Shown here piece after piece: positions 10,200-19,181 of a stretch of DNA of 64,000 nt (within the stretch, counting starts at the first letter, position 1; each line of letters opens with the position of its first letter). The stretch spans positions 101,001 through 165,000 of the forward strand of contig JACKEP010000006.1 in NCBI GenBank assembly GCA_020632915.1, given 5' to 3'. The notes under the pieces were generated by a model that saw only the letters and a program-made list of their open reading frames with translations, had not been told where the DNA came from and made no database searches. Origin of the DNA: Alphaproteobacteria bacterium (GTDB taxonomy: Bacteria > Myxococcota_A > UBA796 > GCA-2862545). The position numbers and the translations under genes are program-made.

Positions 10200-11132
10200 T
10201 TGTATCTGCTGTCGTTCCTCATCGGACTGATCCTGCTGCTCGGAGGCGCCGAGCTGCTGGTACGCGGTGGCGGACGGATCGCGCTGGCGTTGCGGGTGCC
10301 GGTGATCGTCGTGGCGCTCACGATCGTCGCCTTCGGCACGTCGATGCCCGAGATCACGGTGAGCGTGACGGCCGCGCTGCGCGGCAGCTCGGAGATCGCG
10401 CTGTCGAACGTGATCGGCAGCAACATCGCCAACATCGCCCTGGTGCTGGGCTCTGCGGCCCTGGTGATGCCGCTGACGGTCGGCCGCGACCTGATGCGGC
10501 GCGAGGTGCCCACCCTGGTGCTCCTGCAGCTGGTCGTGCCGGTGATGTTGTGGTCCGACCAGACCGTGGGGCGCATCGAGGGCATCGTGCTGGTGTTCAT
10601 CGGCGTGGTCTACAACGTGCTGCTCGTCCGCGACGCGATGCGCGGCCGCCGCGAGCTGACCGACGACGACGAGCTCGAAGCCGGCGGCGACATGTTCACC
10701 AACTTCGCGCTGCTCGCCCTGGGGCTGGCGATGCTGGTGGTCGGCGCCCAGTTCTTTGTCGACGGCGCGGTGCAGATCGCCCGCACGCTCGGCATCAACG
10801 AGCGGATCATCGGGCTGACGGTGGTGGCGCTCGGCACGAGCGCGCCCGAGGTGGTCACCTCCCTCGTCAGCGCCTGGAAGGGCGAGACCGACATGGCCGT
10901 CGGCAACGCGCTCGGCAGCAACATCGTCAACGTCGCCTTCGCGCTCGGGATCACGGCGATCATCCAGCCGGTGCTGATGCAGGACACCGGCGGCTGGAAG
11001 GATCTCGCCGTCGCGTTCGTGGTCACGCTGCTGCTGATCCCGATGATCCTGCGCGGACGGGACGTGTCGCGGTTCGAGGGGCTGCTGCTGTGCGTGGCCT
11101 ACCTGGTCTACCTGCTCATGCTGACCACGTGA
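10200..11132 (+). CDS. Calcium/sodium antiporter family protein (YrbG-like)
   Basis: An inner-membrane cation exchanger of the CaCA superfamily, 310 residues with about ten membrane helices. The two inverted alpha repeats are obvious: AFGTSMPEITVSVTAAL with SNVIGSNIANIALVLG in the first half, and ALGTSAPEVVTSLVSAW with GNALGSNIVNVAFALG in the second. The acidic residues in the SMPE and SAPE motifs bind the cation. The chosen start is TTG, 3 nt after GGAGAG and directly before the first helix; a GTG at 10119 would add 27 hydrophilic residues. Its TGA overlaps the GTG of the aminotransferase gene. Confidence 0.87.
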   Translation: MYLLSFLIGLILLLGGAELLVRGGGRIALALRVPVIVVALTIVAFGTSMPEITVSVTAALRGSSEIALSNVIGSNIANIALVLGSAALVMPLTVGRDLMRREVPTLVLLQLVVPVMLWSDQTVGRIEGIVLVFIGVVYNVLLVRDAMRGRRELTDDDELEAGGDMFTNFALLALGLAMLVVGAQFFVDGAVQIARTLGINERIIGLTVVALGTSAPEVVTSLVSAWKGETDMAVGNALGSNIVNVAFALGITAIIQPVLMQDTGGWKDLAVAFVVTLLLIPMILRGRDVSRFEGLLLCVAYLVYLLMLTT

Positions 11133-12292
11133 CCCCGGTGACCGGCACGCTGCCGCCGCTCGCGCCGCGGATCGACCAGCTGGTGGGGTCGGTCTACTCG
11201 AACCTCGTGACGCGGCTGGGACGCTACGACGGCGAGACCTACCCGTTCCACGTGGGCGACACGTGGCTGGTGCCGCCGGAGGGATGCCGCACGGAGGACG
11301 TCACCCAGGCGAGCCATCCCGGCCTCAACACCTACACGCCGGTGCCCGGGTGGCCGCCGTTGATCACCGCCGTCGCCGCCCGGGTGGCGGCGCGGACGGG
11401 CGTGCCGGTCGCCGACGACGAGGTCGCGATCACGGCGGGTGCCACGGCGGGCCTGGCCACGGTGCTCGGCGCGCTGGTGGGCCCAGGCTCCGAGGTGATC
11501 ATCCTGTCGCCGGCCTGGCCGCTGATCGCGGGCATGACCACGGCCATGGGCGGCACGCCGGTGCACGTACCCTGGTTCGGCGAGGTCACAGACGCTGCGC
11601 AGGTGGGCCCGCTGCTCGACGCTGCCCACTCGCCGCGCACGGTCGCCGTCTACGTCAACACCCCGAACAACCCCACCGGCGGGGTGATCCCGCGCGCGCA
11701 CCTGGAAGCCATCGTGGCCTGGGCGCGTCGCGTGGGGGTGTGGATCGTGTCCGACGAGGTCTACGAGGACCTCCAGTTCGAGGGCACCCACACCTACGTG
11801 CGGTCCCTGGCGCCCGAGCGCACCATCTCCGCCTGGTCGTTCAGCAAGGGCTACGGCATGTCCGGCAACCGCTGCGGCTACGTCGTCGGTCCTCGTGACG
11901 TCATCGCCGGCTGCCGGAAGATGTCGACCTACACGTTCTACTGCGCGCCGCGCGTCGCCCAGGCGGTCGCCCTCGAGGTGCTGTCGCCTCGCGGGGATGC
12001 GTGGGTCGCCGCCGCCCGGGCCACGTACGCCGCCCTCGGCGCGTCGATCGCCGATCGCCTCGGCGTGCCCCGGCCCCAGGCGGGCACGTTCCTGTTCCTC
12101 GATCTGCGCCCGTTCGTCGGCGACGAGCCGGTCGTCGAGGTGCTCGATCGATGTGTCGCGCGGGGCGTGCTGCTCGCGCCCGGGTCGGTGTTCGGCCCCT
12201 ACCCGCACCACGTGCGCCTGTGCTTCACCGCCGTCGAACCCGAGCGCACCCGCCGCGGCATCGAGGTGCTCGCGGGGCTCCTCGGGCGCTGA
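11129..12292 (+). CDS. Class I/II PLP-dependent aminotransferase
   Basis: A fold-type I aminotransferase, 387 residues. The PLP lysine is Lys240 in WSFSKGYGMSGNRCGY. Asn181 lies in NTPNNPTGGV, and Asp209 in SDEVYED contacts the cofactor nitrogen. The substrate is probably an aspartate/alanine/aromatic-type amino acid; the subtype cannot be fixed. The GTG start overlaps the antiporter stop (GTGA), so translation is coupled, although no biochemical link between the two is known. A second GTG 9 nt later is possible. It converges on the nitrilase-like gene with only 3 nt between stops. Confidence 0.87.
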   Translation: MTPVTGTLPPLAPRIDQLVGSVYSNLVTRLGRYDGETYPFHVGDTWLVPPEGCRTEDVTQASHPGLNTYTPVPGWPPLITAVAARVAARTGVPVADDEVAITAGATAGLATVLGALVGPGSEVIILSPAWPLIAGMTTAMGGTPVHVPWFGEVTDAAQVGPLLDAAHSPRTVAVYVNTPNNPTGGVIPRAHLEAIVAWARRVGVWIVSDEVYEDLQFEGTHTYVRSLAPERTISAWSFSKGYGMSGNRCGYVVGPRDVIAGCRKMSTYTFYCAPRVAQAVALEVLSPRGDAWVAAARATYAALGASIADRLGVPRPQAGTFLFLDLRPFVGDEPVVEVLDRCVARGVLLAPGSVFGPYPHHVRLCFTAVEPERTRRGIEVLAGLLGR

Positions 12293-12295
12293 GGT

Positions 12296-13102
12296 CTAGA
12301 GCCGGCGGTGGCTCGACACCGGGATGGCCCGGCGCACCCGGTCGACGTGGCTCGGGTCGAGGGACGCGAGCGCGATCCCCGGTCCGTCGGAGGCCATCGC
12401 GACGACGTGGCCCCACGGGTCGACGATCATCGAGTGACCCCAGGACCGACGCAGCCCGGCGTCGTCGTGCTCGCCGAACTGGCCCGGGGCGATGACGAAG
12501 GCCTGGTTCTCGATGGCGCGCGCCCGGACGAGCACGTCCCAGTGGTCCTTGCCGGTGTGCTGCGTGAACGCCGACGGGACGAGCAGCACGCGCGCCCCGC
12601 GGTCGGTGAGCGCCCGGTACAGCTCGGGGAAGCGCAGGTCGTAGCAGATCGACAGCCCGAGCGGCCCCACCGGGGTGTCGGCGACCACCACGTCCTGGCC
12701 GGGCACCACGGTGTCGGACTCGCGGAAGCGCACCTCGTCCGACACGTCGACGTCGAACAGGTGGAGCTTGCGGTAGGTGGCGAGGATGCGGCCGTCCGGC
12801 CCGAACACCACGCTGGTGTTGTGGCACTTGCCCGGGACGTCGCTGCGCTCGTTGAAGCTGCCGAGCACCAGGGTGATGCCGAGCGCCTCGGCGAGCCCCG
12901 CGAACCGCGCCACCACCGGACCGTCGAGCGTCTGGGCGCGCGCCACCTTGTCGGTGTGCGGGCCGAGGAAGTTGGTGTTCTCGGGGGTGACGACGAGCGC
13001 GGCGCCGAGGTCGGCGGCCCGGCGCACCAGCGCCTCGGCGCGGTCGAGGCTCGCGGCTTCGTCGGATGTGGACGTGAGCTGGACGGCGGCGGCGAGGAAC
13101 AC
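12296..13102 (-). CDS. Carbon-nitrogen hydrolase, deaminated glutathione amidase-like (Nit1)
   Basis: A 268-residue nitrilase-superfamily amidase. The catalytic triad is visible: Glu41 in VVTPENTNF, Lys112 in TYRKLHLFD and Cys153 in SICYDLRFPELYR. The block SAFTQHTGKDHWDVLVRARA followed by IENQAFVIAP is typical of the Nit1 branch, which repairs deaminated glutathione; omega-amidase (Nit2) is the main alternative. The GTG start is fixed by GGAGG 5 nt upstream; the longer frame up to 13189 is Arg/Pro-rich noise. It lies 43 nt downstream of a flippase-like membrane protein gene on the same strand, with no obvious functional tie. Confidence 0.87.
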   Translation of the reverse strand: MFLAAAVQLTSTSDEAASLDRAEALVRRAADLGAALVVTPENTNFLGPHTDKVARAQTLDGPVVARFAGLAEALGITLVLGSFNERSDVPGKCHNTSVVFGPDGRILATYRKLHLFDVDVSDEVRFRESDTVVPGQDVVVADTPVGPLGLSICYDLRFPELYRALTDRGARVLLVPSAFTQHTGKDHWDVLVRARAIENQAFVIAPGQFGEHDDAGLRRSWGHSMIVDPWGHVVAMASDGPGIALASLDPSHVDRVRRAIPVSSHRRL

Positions 13103-13145
13103 ATCGACCTCCGGGACGACCGATCCGGATCGGGACGGACCGAAC

Positions 13146-14174
13146 CTACCCGACCGGCCCGGTCGCGGCGCGCGCCTGGCGTTCCTCACGGGCCTGGCGC
13201 ACGATGGCGTCGAGGCGGAGCAGCGCGACGGCGCCGAGCACCACGCCGAACCAGAGCGTGGCCACGCGCACGAGCAGGGCGGCGGCCAGGGCCTGGGCCT
13301 CGGTGCAGCCGGGCACGAGGTTGACGGCGCCCTCGACGAGCGCGACGTCGGCCATGCCCATGCCGCCGGGGGACGGGGCCCCGAAGACGGTGGCGAAGGC
13401 GTACAGGAACGTCGCGAGCTCCAGGCTGCAGTCGACGCCGAGGCCGCGGAACACCAGCCAGTAGCCGATGCACTCCGCGAACCAGGCCACGAGCGACATC
13501 GCCAGCGTCACGACGAGCGGCACCGGGCCGAGGCAGGTGCGCAGCGCCCGGTAGGACTCCTCGAGCTTGGGGGCCAGACGGCCGAGCACGGGCACCTTCG
13601 CGACGAGGCCCAGCAGGAACATCGCGAGCGGCTCGATCGACAGGGCGGCGATGCCGGCGGCGATGCAGGCCAGGGTGGTGGCGATGAGCGCGGTGCTGTC
13701 GGGGTAGAAGGTCGACACGCCGAACGCGGCGAGGATCACGACCGCGATGCCGTCGGTGAGGCGCTCGGTGACCAGCGCCGGGATGGTCACCGCCATCGGC
13801 GTGCCGGTGACCTCGCGCACCAGGTAGGGCTTGACCAGCTCCCCGGCCTTGCCCGGCGAGATCACCATGCCGAGGCCGGCGACGAACGCGCCGAGGTTGC
13901 CCCGCAGCGGCATGTCGACGCCGAGCCGACGCAGGAGCCACGCCCACTTGGCGAACCGCAGGCCGTAGTTGACCAGGGTGAGCGCCAGCACCGGCAGGTA
14001 GACGGCCCACGCGAAGCCGGCGAGGTGGTCGGCGGTCTCCCGCCAGCCCTTCCACAGGGCGTAGGACAGGTAGCCCACGACGGCGACGGCGAGCATCGCG
14101 CCGACGGCACCCCGGGCGCGCTCCAGGGCGTCGCGGGGAGCGGCCTCGTCGACCTGCGCGCCGGGCGTCGTCAT
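13146..14174 (-). CDS. Flippase-like integral membrane protein (UPF0104/YbhN type)
   Basis: 342 residues with eight or so membrane helices. It matches the lysylphosphatidylglycerol-synthase-TM/UPF0104 family: an early WKGW motif, NYGLRFAKWAWLLRRLG, then MVISPGKAGELVKPYLVRE, TERLTDGIAVVILA and FGAPSPGGMGMADVALVEG, the last a family signature in the final third. Members are thought to move lipid or polyprenyl-linked substrates, but the substrate here is unknown. The ATG is preceded by GGAG at 6 nt spacing; a GGGCTACA element about 30 nt upstream may be the -10 box. The C-terminal tail is short and basic. Confidence 0.83.
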   Translation of the reverse strand: MTTPGAQVDEAAPRDALERARGAVGAMLAVAVVGYLSYALWKGWRETADHLAGFAWAVYLPVLALTLVNYGLRFAKWAWLLRRLGVDMPLRGNLGAFVAGLGMVISPGKAGELVKPYLVREVTGTPMAVTIPALVTERLTDGIAVVILAAFGVSTFYPDSTALIATTLACIAAGIAALSIEPLAMFLLGLVAKVPVLGRLAPKLEESYRALRTCLGPVPLVVTLAMSLVAWFAECIGYWLVFRGLGVDCSLELATFLYAFATVFGAPSPGGMGMADVALVEGAVNLVPGCTEAQALAAALLVRVATLWFGVVLGAVALLRLDAIVRQAREERQARAATGPVG

Positions 14175-14282
14175 CCGGGTCTCCGTGGGCGGGGCCGGCC
14201 GTGTAGCCCGCGCTGCGGGTTGTGGCATGGGGCCCGCGTCCGTGGCAGGAGACGATAGGCGACCGTGCGAGGAGGGGAGCCG

Positions 14283-14975
14283 TTGGGGGACAGGAGCACG
14301 CGGGCGTTCGTGGTCAGCGGTCCGGGCGACTACCACCGCTCGGTGATCGCAGCGGACTGGCTCGGCGCGCTCGTCGAGGTGTTGCGCGAGGCCGATCGCA
14401 TCGACGCGATCGGGGAGCTGTCCGTCACCGTGGCACCGTCCGGCGCGATCGCGCGCGTGGGGCAGGGGACCGGTCAGGAGCTCTGGCGGGTCCGCGCCCA
14501 CGGGGGCGCCGGCACCGACGCGGGCGGCATCCAGGGGGCGGGCGACCTGCGCACCGCGAGCCGGCGCGCGCTCGACGCCACCCTGGAGGTGGTGCCCTGC
14601 GAGAGCGGCGCGGTGCTGCTGCTGGAGCGCGGCTTCCTGCGCTTCGTCGCCGCGGCGGGTCCCCACGCGTCGGCGCTGCTCGGCGTGCGCCTGCCGACGT
14701 CGGCGGGCATCGCCGGCCGGAGCGTCCAGACCCAGCGCACCATCGTGCTCGGCAACGCCCACGGCCACCCGAGCCACTACGCCGCGCTCGACGACATCAC
14801 CGGCTACGAGACCCGCCAGATCGTCGCCGTGCCGATCTCCGAAGGGGGTGCGGTCTACGGCGTGCTCGAGCTGATGAACCCCACCTCGGGCACGTTCGGG
14901 CGGGCCCAGGTGGCGCGCATCGAGGAGATCTGCCGGATCCTCGCCGGGTTCCTCGCGCACCGACGCCACGCCTGA
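14283..14975 (+). CDS. GAF domain protein
   Basis: 230 residues, soluble. Residues 85-225 form a GAF sensor domain: ESGAVLLLERGFLRFVAAAG, then VRLPTSAGIAGRSVQTQRTI, then TRQIVAVPISEGGAVYGVLEL and a final helix. The N-terminal 80 residues (FVVSGPGDYHRSVIAADW, then ELSVTVAPSG) show a short alpha/beta unit I cannot name. There is no output domain, so it may act by protein contact. The TTG start follows GGAGGGGAG; a GTG 18 nt earlier is also possible. The gene converges on a membrane-protein gene with a 7-nt gap. Confidence 0.75.
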   Translation: MGDRSTRAFVVSGPGDYHRSVIAADWLGALVEVLREADRIDAIGELSVTVAPSGAIARVGQGTGQELWRVRAHGGAGTDAGGIQGAGDLRTASRRALDATLEVVPCESGAVLLLERGFLRFVAAAGPHASALLGVRLPTSAGIAGRSVQTQRTIVLGNAHGHPSHYAALDDITGYETRQIVAVPISEGGAVYGVLELMNPTSGTFGRAQVARIEEICRILAGFLAHRRHA

Positions 14976-14982
14976 GGCGCCG

Positions 14983-16143
14983 CTAGCCGCGCAGGCTCGC
15001 CAGCACCGCCGCCGCTGTGATCAGGGCGGCCGCGCGGCCCGGCGACACGCCGCTCCCTCCCGTCCCGCGGGCGACCGCGACGCCGGCCACCCAGGCGATC
15101 CCTGTCGCGACGGTCCAGGGGATGCCGACGCTCGCACCGACCCACGGCACCGTCGCCAGCGCGGCGAGCGCGCCCCACGCCGGGTCGAGGACCACCAGCA
15201 GGGCGCCGACGGCGGCGAGCACGGCCAGCGGACCGGCGGGCAGCGCGGGCAGCGCAGCGCTCGCGGCCCACAGGAACAGGCCCCCCACCAGCAGCCGACC
15301 TGTGCGGCGGCTGGCGAGACCGGCGCCGAGGCCGAGTACGGCCGAGAGCGCCATGGCGAGGCCCGCGGATGTCGGATCCGTCCGCCCGCGTGCCCAGGCG
15401 GTCAGCGCGGCCGTGGGGGCGGCGTCGTCGAGGGACCACGGCACGGTCGACACGGCCCGGAAGGCCGCGGACACGGCGTCGTCGGGGACCTCCACGTCGA
15501 GGTCGACCCGGCGCAGACCCTCGCTGCGCGACCAGCGACCCCAGGCGACCGACGTGCGGCCGCGGCGGGTCTGGACGAGGTTGGTGCCGTGCACCGTGCT
15601 GACCGGGGGCACCCACACGTCGTCGCGGAACCAGCAGGGTGCGTCGCCGAGGTTGGCGTTGCCCACCACGACCGTGTGCCGTCCGGCGAGGTCCACGTCG
15701 GCGACGAGCCTCAGGGTGAGCACCTGGGCCGAGCCGCCGACCAGGTCGACCCGGCGTCCCTGCGCAGCGACCGTCAGCGGCACCTGGGCACCGTCCACCG
15801 TCAACGTCACCCCGTGTGGCAGCCGCTCGAGCACGGCGGCAGCGGGATCGTCAGCGTCGGGGGCGGTGGCCTCCAGGAGCGCGTCGGGCACGTCGGCGGT
15901 GAGCAGGATGCCGACACCGCCGGGGGCGACCTCCACCTCAAGAACCTGCGCCGCATACCGATCTCCGAAGGGATGGGCCGCAGCAGGCCCGGGAGTCGAC
16001 CCCAGCACGATCGCGGCCGCCACGCCGTGACGCCGCCAGCGAGCGCCCCCGCGCGCGCGACGATGTCGCGACGATGCGGCGATCTTCGTCGTGCACCCGC
16101 GGATCGCGCCGTTCGAACCGATGGTTTCGTCTCTGTTTCGCAC
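14983..16143 (-). CDS. Exported protein with C-terminal membrane helices
   Basis: 386 residues if started at GTG 16143; a GTG at 16023 (GVAAAIVLG) would give a more usual signal peptide, so the start is uncertain. After cleavage near AAA-HP the mature domain begins HPFGDRYAAQVLEVEVAPGG. This is like the AHPLGNF start of the periplasmic domain found in NicO-type nickel/cobalt exporters and related proteins. About 200 beta-rich residues (with a PCWFRDDVWVPPVSTVHG segment) are followed by roughly five membrane helices in the last 130 residues. The His-rich exporter signature itself is absent, so transport is not claimed. It is divergent from the TadG-like gene. Confidence 0.65.
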   Translation of the reverse strand: MRNRDETIGSNGAIRGCTTKIAASSRHRRARGGARWRRHGVAAAIVLGSTPGPAAAHPFGDRYAAQVLEVEVAPGGVGILLTADVPDALLEATAPDADDPAAAVLERLPHGVTLTVDGAQVPLTVAAQGRRVDLVGGSAQVLTLRLVADVDLAGRHTVVVGNANLGDAPCWFRDDVWVPPVSTVHGTNLVQTRRGRTSVAWGRWSRSEGLRRVDLDVEVPDDAVSAAFRAVSTVPWSLDDAAPTAALTAWARGRTDPTSAGLAMALSAVLGLGAGLASRRTGRLLVGGLFLWAASAALPALPAGPLAVLAAVGALLVVLDPAWGALAALATVPWVGASVGIPWTVATGIAWVAGVAVARGTGGSGVSPGRAAALITAAAVLASLRG

Positions 16144-16144
16144 G

Positions 16145-16174
16145 TTGTGAACCGCTCTCGGGCCGTGCTACGTT
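16145..16174 (+). promoter_or_regulatory. Candidate promoter of the tadG/tadE block
   Basis: TTGTGA, an 18-nt spacer and TACGTT, the latter inside a GTGCTACG element, end 31 nt before the ATG of the TadG-like gene. The surrounding 120 bp is visibly less GC-rich than the coding sequence. Confidence 0.4.
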
Positions 16175-16204
16175 GCGTCCGGGTACCCAGGATCGGAGTT
16201 CCGA

Positions 16205-18130
16205 ATGCGCCTACGGCGAGGCAACTACTCGATCATCTTCGTGCTGACCTCCGCGGTCATGCTGTCCTACCTCGCCTTCTCGATCGATGGCGGGCGGGTC
16301 AAGGTCGCGACGGTGCAGGCGGAGAACGCCGCAGAAGCGGCCTCGCTCGCCGCGCTGATCACGATGCGCGACGGCGGCAACCGCATCCAGGCCGAGGTCG
16401 CGGCCAACGCCGCGGCCAACAAGGTCAAGCTCCGACGTGTCGGCAGCAGCCACAACGCCGACGACGACGACTTCATCGTCGATCTCGACTGGGGCCACTG
16501 GAACTGGGACGAAGGCCGCACGTCGCTCGACTCGCGGTGGGAGGCCAACAACAACTTCAGCCAGGCGGTCACGGCCAACGTCACCATCGCTGGCGGGGGC
16601 CTCACCAACATCTTCGGGCCCGCCATCGCGCTGGTCGGCGGCGGCGCCAACCCCTCCCGCCGCGGCGAGCAGCGCGACACGTCCAACGACTTCACGGCCT
16701 TCTCGGTCACCCACGGCGCCCGCGCCGCGCTGCGCAACCGCGACATCGTGGTGGTGGTCGACGTCAGCCGCCGCGACGAGATCAACGTCGACGACCTGCA
16801 GGCCGGTCTGGGCACGTTCTTCGACGAGCTCTACGACAACCGCGTCCCCGGCGACCGCATCGGCATGGTCGCCTACGCGGGCGAGGACTTCCTCTACGAC
16901 CTGTCGAACCCCGGCTCGCTCACCGTGCCGTTCGACGAGATGCAGGCCACCGCCCTCGGGCCGCGCGCCCGCGTCGCCACGATGGTCGAGCCCACCGGCG
17001 GGCTGTTCCCGGTCGACGAGATCAGCGACGACCTGCGCGCCACGCTCACGAGCGTCGAGAGCTGCGACATCAGCTCCGACGTCTTCTACGACTTCGCGCG
17101 CTTCCGTCCGCCGTCCTTCGACCCCGAGCGCACGTCGGGCGCCTTCTCGACGCTGACGAACTGGTTCAACTACTACGCGATCTCGCCCGGCTACTCCCTC
17201 GATCCCTCGGGCACCGGTCCGAACACGACGATCCACGAGGGCCTGGGCGGGTTCCGCGCGATCAGCGGCACGTTCACCAACGACGACCGCGACGCGGCGC
17301 TCATCATGATGAACGCATCGGCGGCGTCGCTGGCGCCCACCTACCCCGACCTCAACGGCGACCAGTGCTCGCTCGAGTGCCTGGGGCCGAGTGGCGTGTA
17401 CTACCCGCCCGCCCATCCGCAGGCCGGCACGCTCAACCCCGCCTGCGGCACCGATCTTGCCACGGCGGGCTTCTTCACCTGCCTGCTCCTGCGCGACGGC
17501 GGGGAGCTCGGCGAGCAGGCCCAGTGCGCCGGCTGGCGCGCGATGCACATGTGGTTCCTGCGCTTCGACCCGCGCCGCGACCGCCTGCGCACCACCGGCG
17601 TCGGCAGCCCGCTCGACTGCCACGACGGCAACTGGTTCGACGGCTCGGCCGACCCCGATCGCATCGGCATCGGCACGCCGATCGCCAACCTGTCGTGCCT
17701 CGCCGTCGGCCGTCCCGACGCCGTGCTCGAGCCCGATCGGTCGCTCACGCTCGCCGGCACGCAGCCCGGGCAGGGGCTCGGCCGCGCGCTCGAGGTGCTC
17801 GAAGGCCGCGTGTCGAACGGCGAGCCCACGGTCATCCTGCTCACCAACTCCAAGCCGCGCTGCGGCGACGACGCCCGGCAGGATCCGGCCGTGTCGGCAG
17901 CGTGCACCGACGAGGTGAACGCCGACGCCGCCGACGCCCTCACCGGCCTGCGCGACATGAACGCGAACGTCTACGTGTTCGGCCTCAACCCCACGGCCGA
18001 CGACGAGGCCACGCTCGCGGGCTGGGGCGGCATCGGGCGCGGCTACTACCTCGGCATGGCCGACCCGGACGACCTCGGGGTCGAGCTCACGACCGTCGCC
18101 AACGACATGCGCATCCAGGTGGTGCAGTGA
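16205..18130 (+). CDS. tadG: TadG-like pilus assembly protein with VWA-type domain
   Basis: 641 residues. A short basic N-terminus and one membrane helix (about 9-28, ending SYLAFSIDGGR) match TadG/TadE-type pseudopilin proteins, where GNYSIIF replaces the usual GSVA segment. The body carries a von Willebrand A fold beginning RDIVVVVDVSRRDEI near residue 180; the MIDAS motif DxSxS is changed to DVSRR, so metal-dependent ligand binding is doubtful. Two later cysteine-containing regions (ESCDISSDV, CSLECLG) suggest disulfides outside the cell. The stop overlaps the ATG of the next gene by one base. It is the first gene of a three-gene forward block facing the Tad operon. Confidence 0.8.
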   Translation: MRLRRGNYSIIFVLTSAVMLSYLAFSIDGGRVKVATVQAENAAEAASLAALITMRDGGNRIQAEVAANAAANKVKLRRVGSSHNADDDDFIVDLDWGHWNWDEGRTSLDSRWEANNNFSQAVTANVTIAGGGLTNIFGPAIALVGGGANPSRRGEQRDTSNDFTAFSVTHGARAALRNRDIVVVVDVSRRDEINVDDLQAGLGTFFDELYDNRVPGDRIGMVAYAGEDFLYDLSNPGSLTVPFDEMQATALGPRARVATMVEPTGGLFPVDEISDDLRATLTSVESCDISSDVFYDFARFRPPSFDPERTSGAFSTLTNWFNYYAISPGYSLDPSGTGPNTTIHEGLGGFRAISGTFTNDDRDAALIMMNASAASLAPTYPDLNGDQCSLECLGPSGVYYPPAHPQAGTLNPACGTDLATAGFFTCLLLRDGGELGEQAQCAGWRAMHMWFLRFDPRRDRLRTTGVGSPLDCHDGNWFDGSADPDRIGIGTPIANLSCLAVGRPDAVLEPDRSLTLAGTQPGQGLGRALEVLEGRVSNGEPTVILLTNSKPRCGDDARQDPAVSAACTDEVNADAADALTGLRDMNANVYVFGLNPTADDEATLAGWGGIGRGYYLGMADPDDLGVELTTVANDMRIQVVQ

Positions 18131-18669
18131 TGGCCGCCAGCTCGCAGGTCACGCGCACGCTGCTCGCACGCCTCGCCCGCCGCGCCCGGCGCGGTGCCGA
18201 GCTCGTCGAGTTCATCATGGTGTTCCCGGTGTTCCTCTTCCTGTTCTTCGGGATCATGGAGTTCAGCTGGTACTTCTACCAGCGCTCCATCGTGATCGAG
18301 GCCACACGGGAGGGCTGCCAGGCCGGGGCGGAGTCGGATCCCGAGGAGGACGACTTCGCGCAGATCGCGGCCGACGTCATCGTGGCCACGCTCGGCAGCA
18401 AGGCCGGCATCCAGTGCGACGAGCCCCAGTGGACGTGCTCGGTGGTCATCGGCGATCTCCACGACGATCCGCCCAACCACCCGTCGCGGCTCACCTGCGA
18501 CGTGCAGGTCAACTACGTGAGCCTCACCGGCTTCCTCGGGTCCGACGACAACCCCGGCGGGCCCGGCGGTGACATGGCGGCGCGGGAGTGGGGCGGCTCG
18601 TCGGGCAACCGGCTGATCCCGCAGTTCCTCAACGGCCACGCGGCCGCCGTCTTCGAAGGAGCCAACTGA
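18130..18669 (+). CDS. tadE: TadE-like minor pseudopilin
   Basis: 179 residues. The N-terminus has an arginine-rich leader and the TadE signature RRGAELVEFIMVFPVFLFLF followed by FGIMEFSWYFYQR. The invariant Glu after the GA block (VEF) is characteristic of the class processed by Tad prepilin peptidase. The C-terminal ectodomain has three cysteines (two in the CDEPQWTCS pair). It is coupled to both neighbours by TGATG overlaps. In Tad systems TadE and TadF are minor pseudopilins needed for Flp fibre assembly. Confidence 0.85.
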   Translation: MAASSQVTRTLLARLARRARRGAELVEFIMVFPVFLFLFFGIMEFSWYFYQRSIVIEATREGCQAGAESDPEEDDFAQIAADVIVATLGSKAGIQCDEPQWTCSVVIGDLHDDPPNHPSRLTCDVQVNYVSLTGFLGSDDNPGGPGGDMAAREWGGSSGNRLIPQFLNGHAAAVFEGAN

Positions 18670-19142
18670 TGCGCACGCTGCACCGGTTCTCACGACGCTC
18701 CTTGCTCGGCCGCACGCGCCGCGACCGCCGCGGCGCGGCAGCCGCCGAGTTCGCGCTGACGCTGCCGATCTACATCCTGCTGCTGCTCGGCACGCTGGAG
18801 TACGGCAACTTCCTCACGCAGCTCGCCATGGTCTACCAGGTCACCGGCGACGCCGCGCGCTACGGCTCGCAGCAAGCCACGCTCGGCGAGGCCACCACGG
18901 AGTCCGCGAACGCGGCCCGTCAGCTGATGTCCGACCTCGGCTTCGACTGCGACGTCGGCAGCGGTGGCTGCACCGTCTCGTCGCGGATCATCCAGGAGGG
19001 CGGCATCGACTACGTCGAGGTCAGCGTCGACAAGAACTACGACCAGCTCACCAACGCGATCCCCGTCGGCAAGCACGGCTGGTCCGTCGCGCTCCCCACG
19101 GTGTTGCGCGCGCGCGCGGTGTACCCGATCACCGGCACGTGA
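18669..19142 (+). CDS. Second TadE/TadF-like pseudopilin
   Basis: 157 residues with the same plan as the preceding gene: basic leader, RRGAAAAEFALTLPIYILLL, then LGTLEYGNFLTQLAM, and a small ectodomain with one CDVGSGGC cysteine pair. The AEF glutamate is kept. It overlaps the previous stop by one base. Being the second TadE-like protein it may fill the TadF role, but the sequence does not decide between the two. A strong hairpin follows, and the next gene is on the opposite strand. Confidence 0.83.
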   Translation: MRTLHRFSRRSLLGRTRRDRRGAAAAEFALTLPIYILLLLGTLEYGNFLTQLAMVYQVTGDAARYGSQQATLGEATTESANAARQLMSDLGFDCDVGSGGCTVSSRIIQEGGIDYVEVSVDKNYDQLTNAIPVGKHGWSVALPTVLRARAVYPITGT

Positions 19143-19171
19143 CCGACCTCGGCCGCCCCCGCGGCGGTCGG
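19143..19171. terminator. Hairpin between the two Tad blocks
   Basis: CCGACC pairs with GGTCGG, and inside it GCCGC pairs with GCGGC around a CCCC loop; one side has a 3-nt bulge. It sits exactly between the convergent stops of the pseudopilin and response-regulator genes. There is no T-tract. Confidence 0.5.
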
Positions 19172-19181
19172 TCGCCTCGGA

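Noticed and set aside
15589..18669. 1026-codon forward frame overlapping the Tad pseudopilin block
   Set aside because: It is Arg/His-rich low-complexity sequence out of frame with clear TadG and TadE proteins; long stop-free shadows are expected at this GC content.
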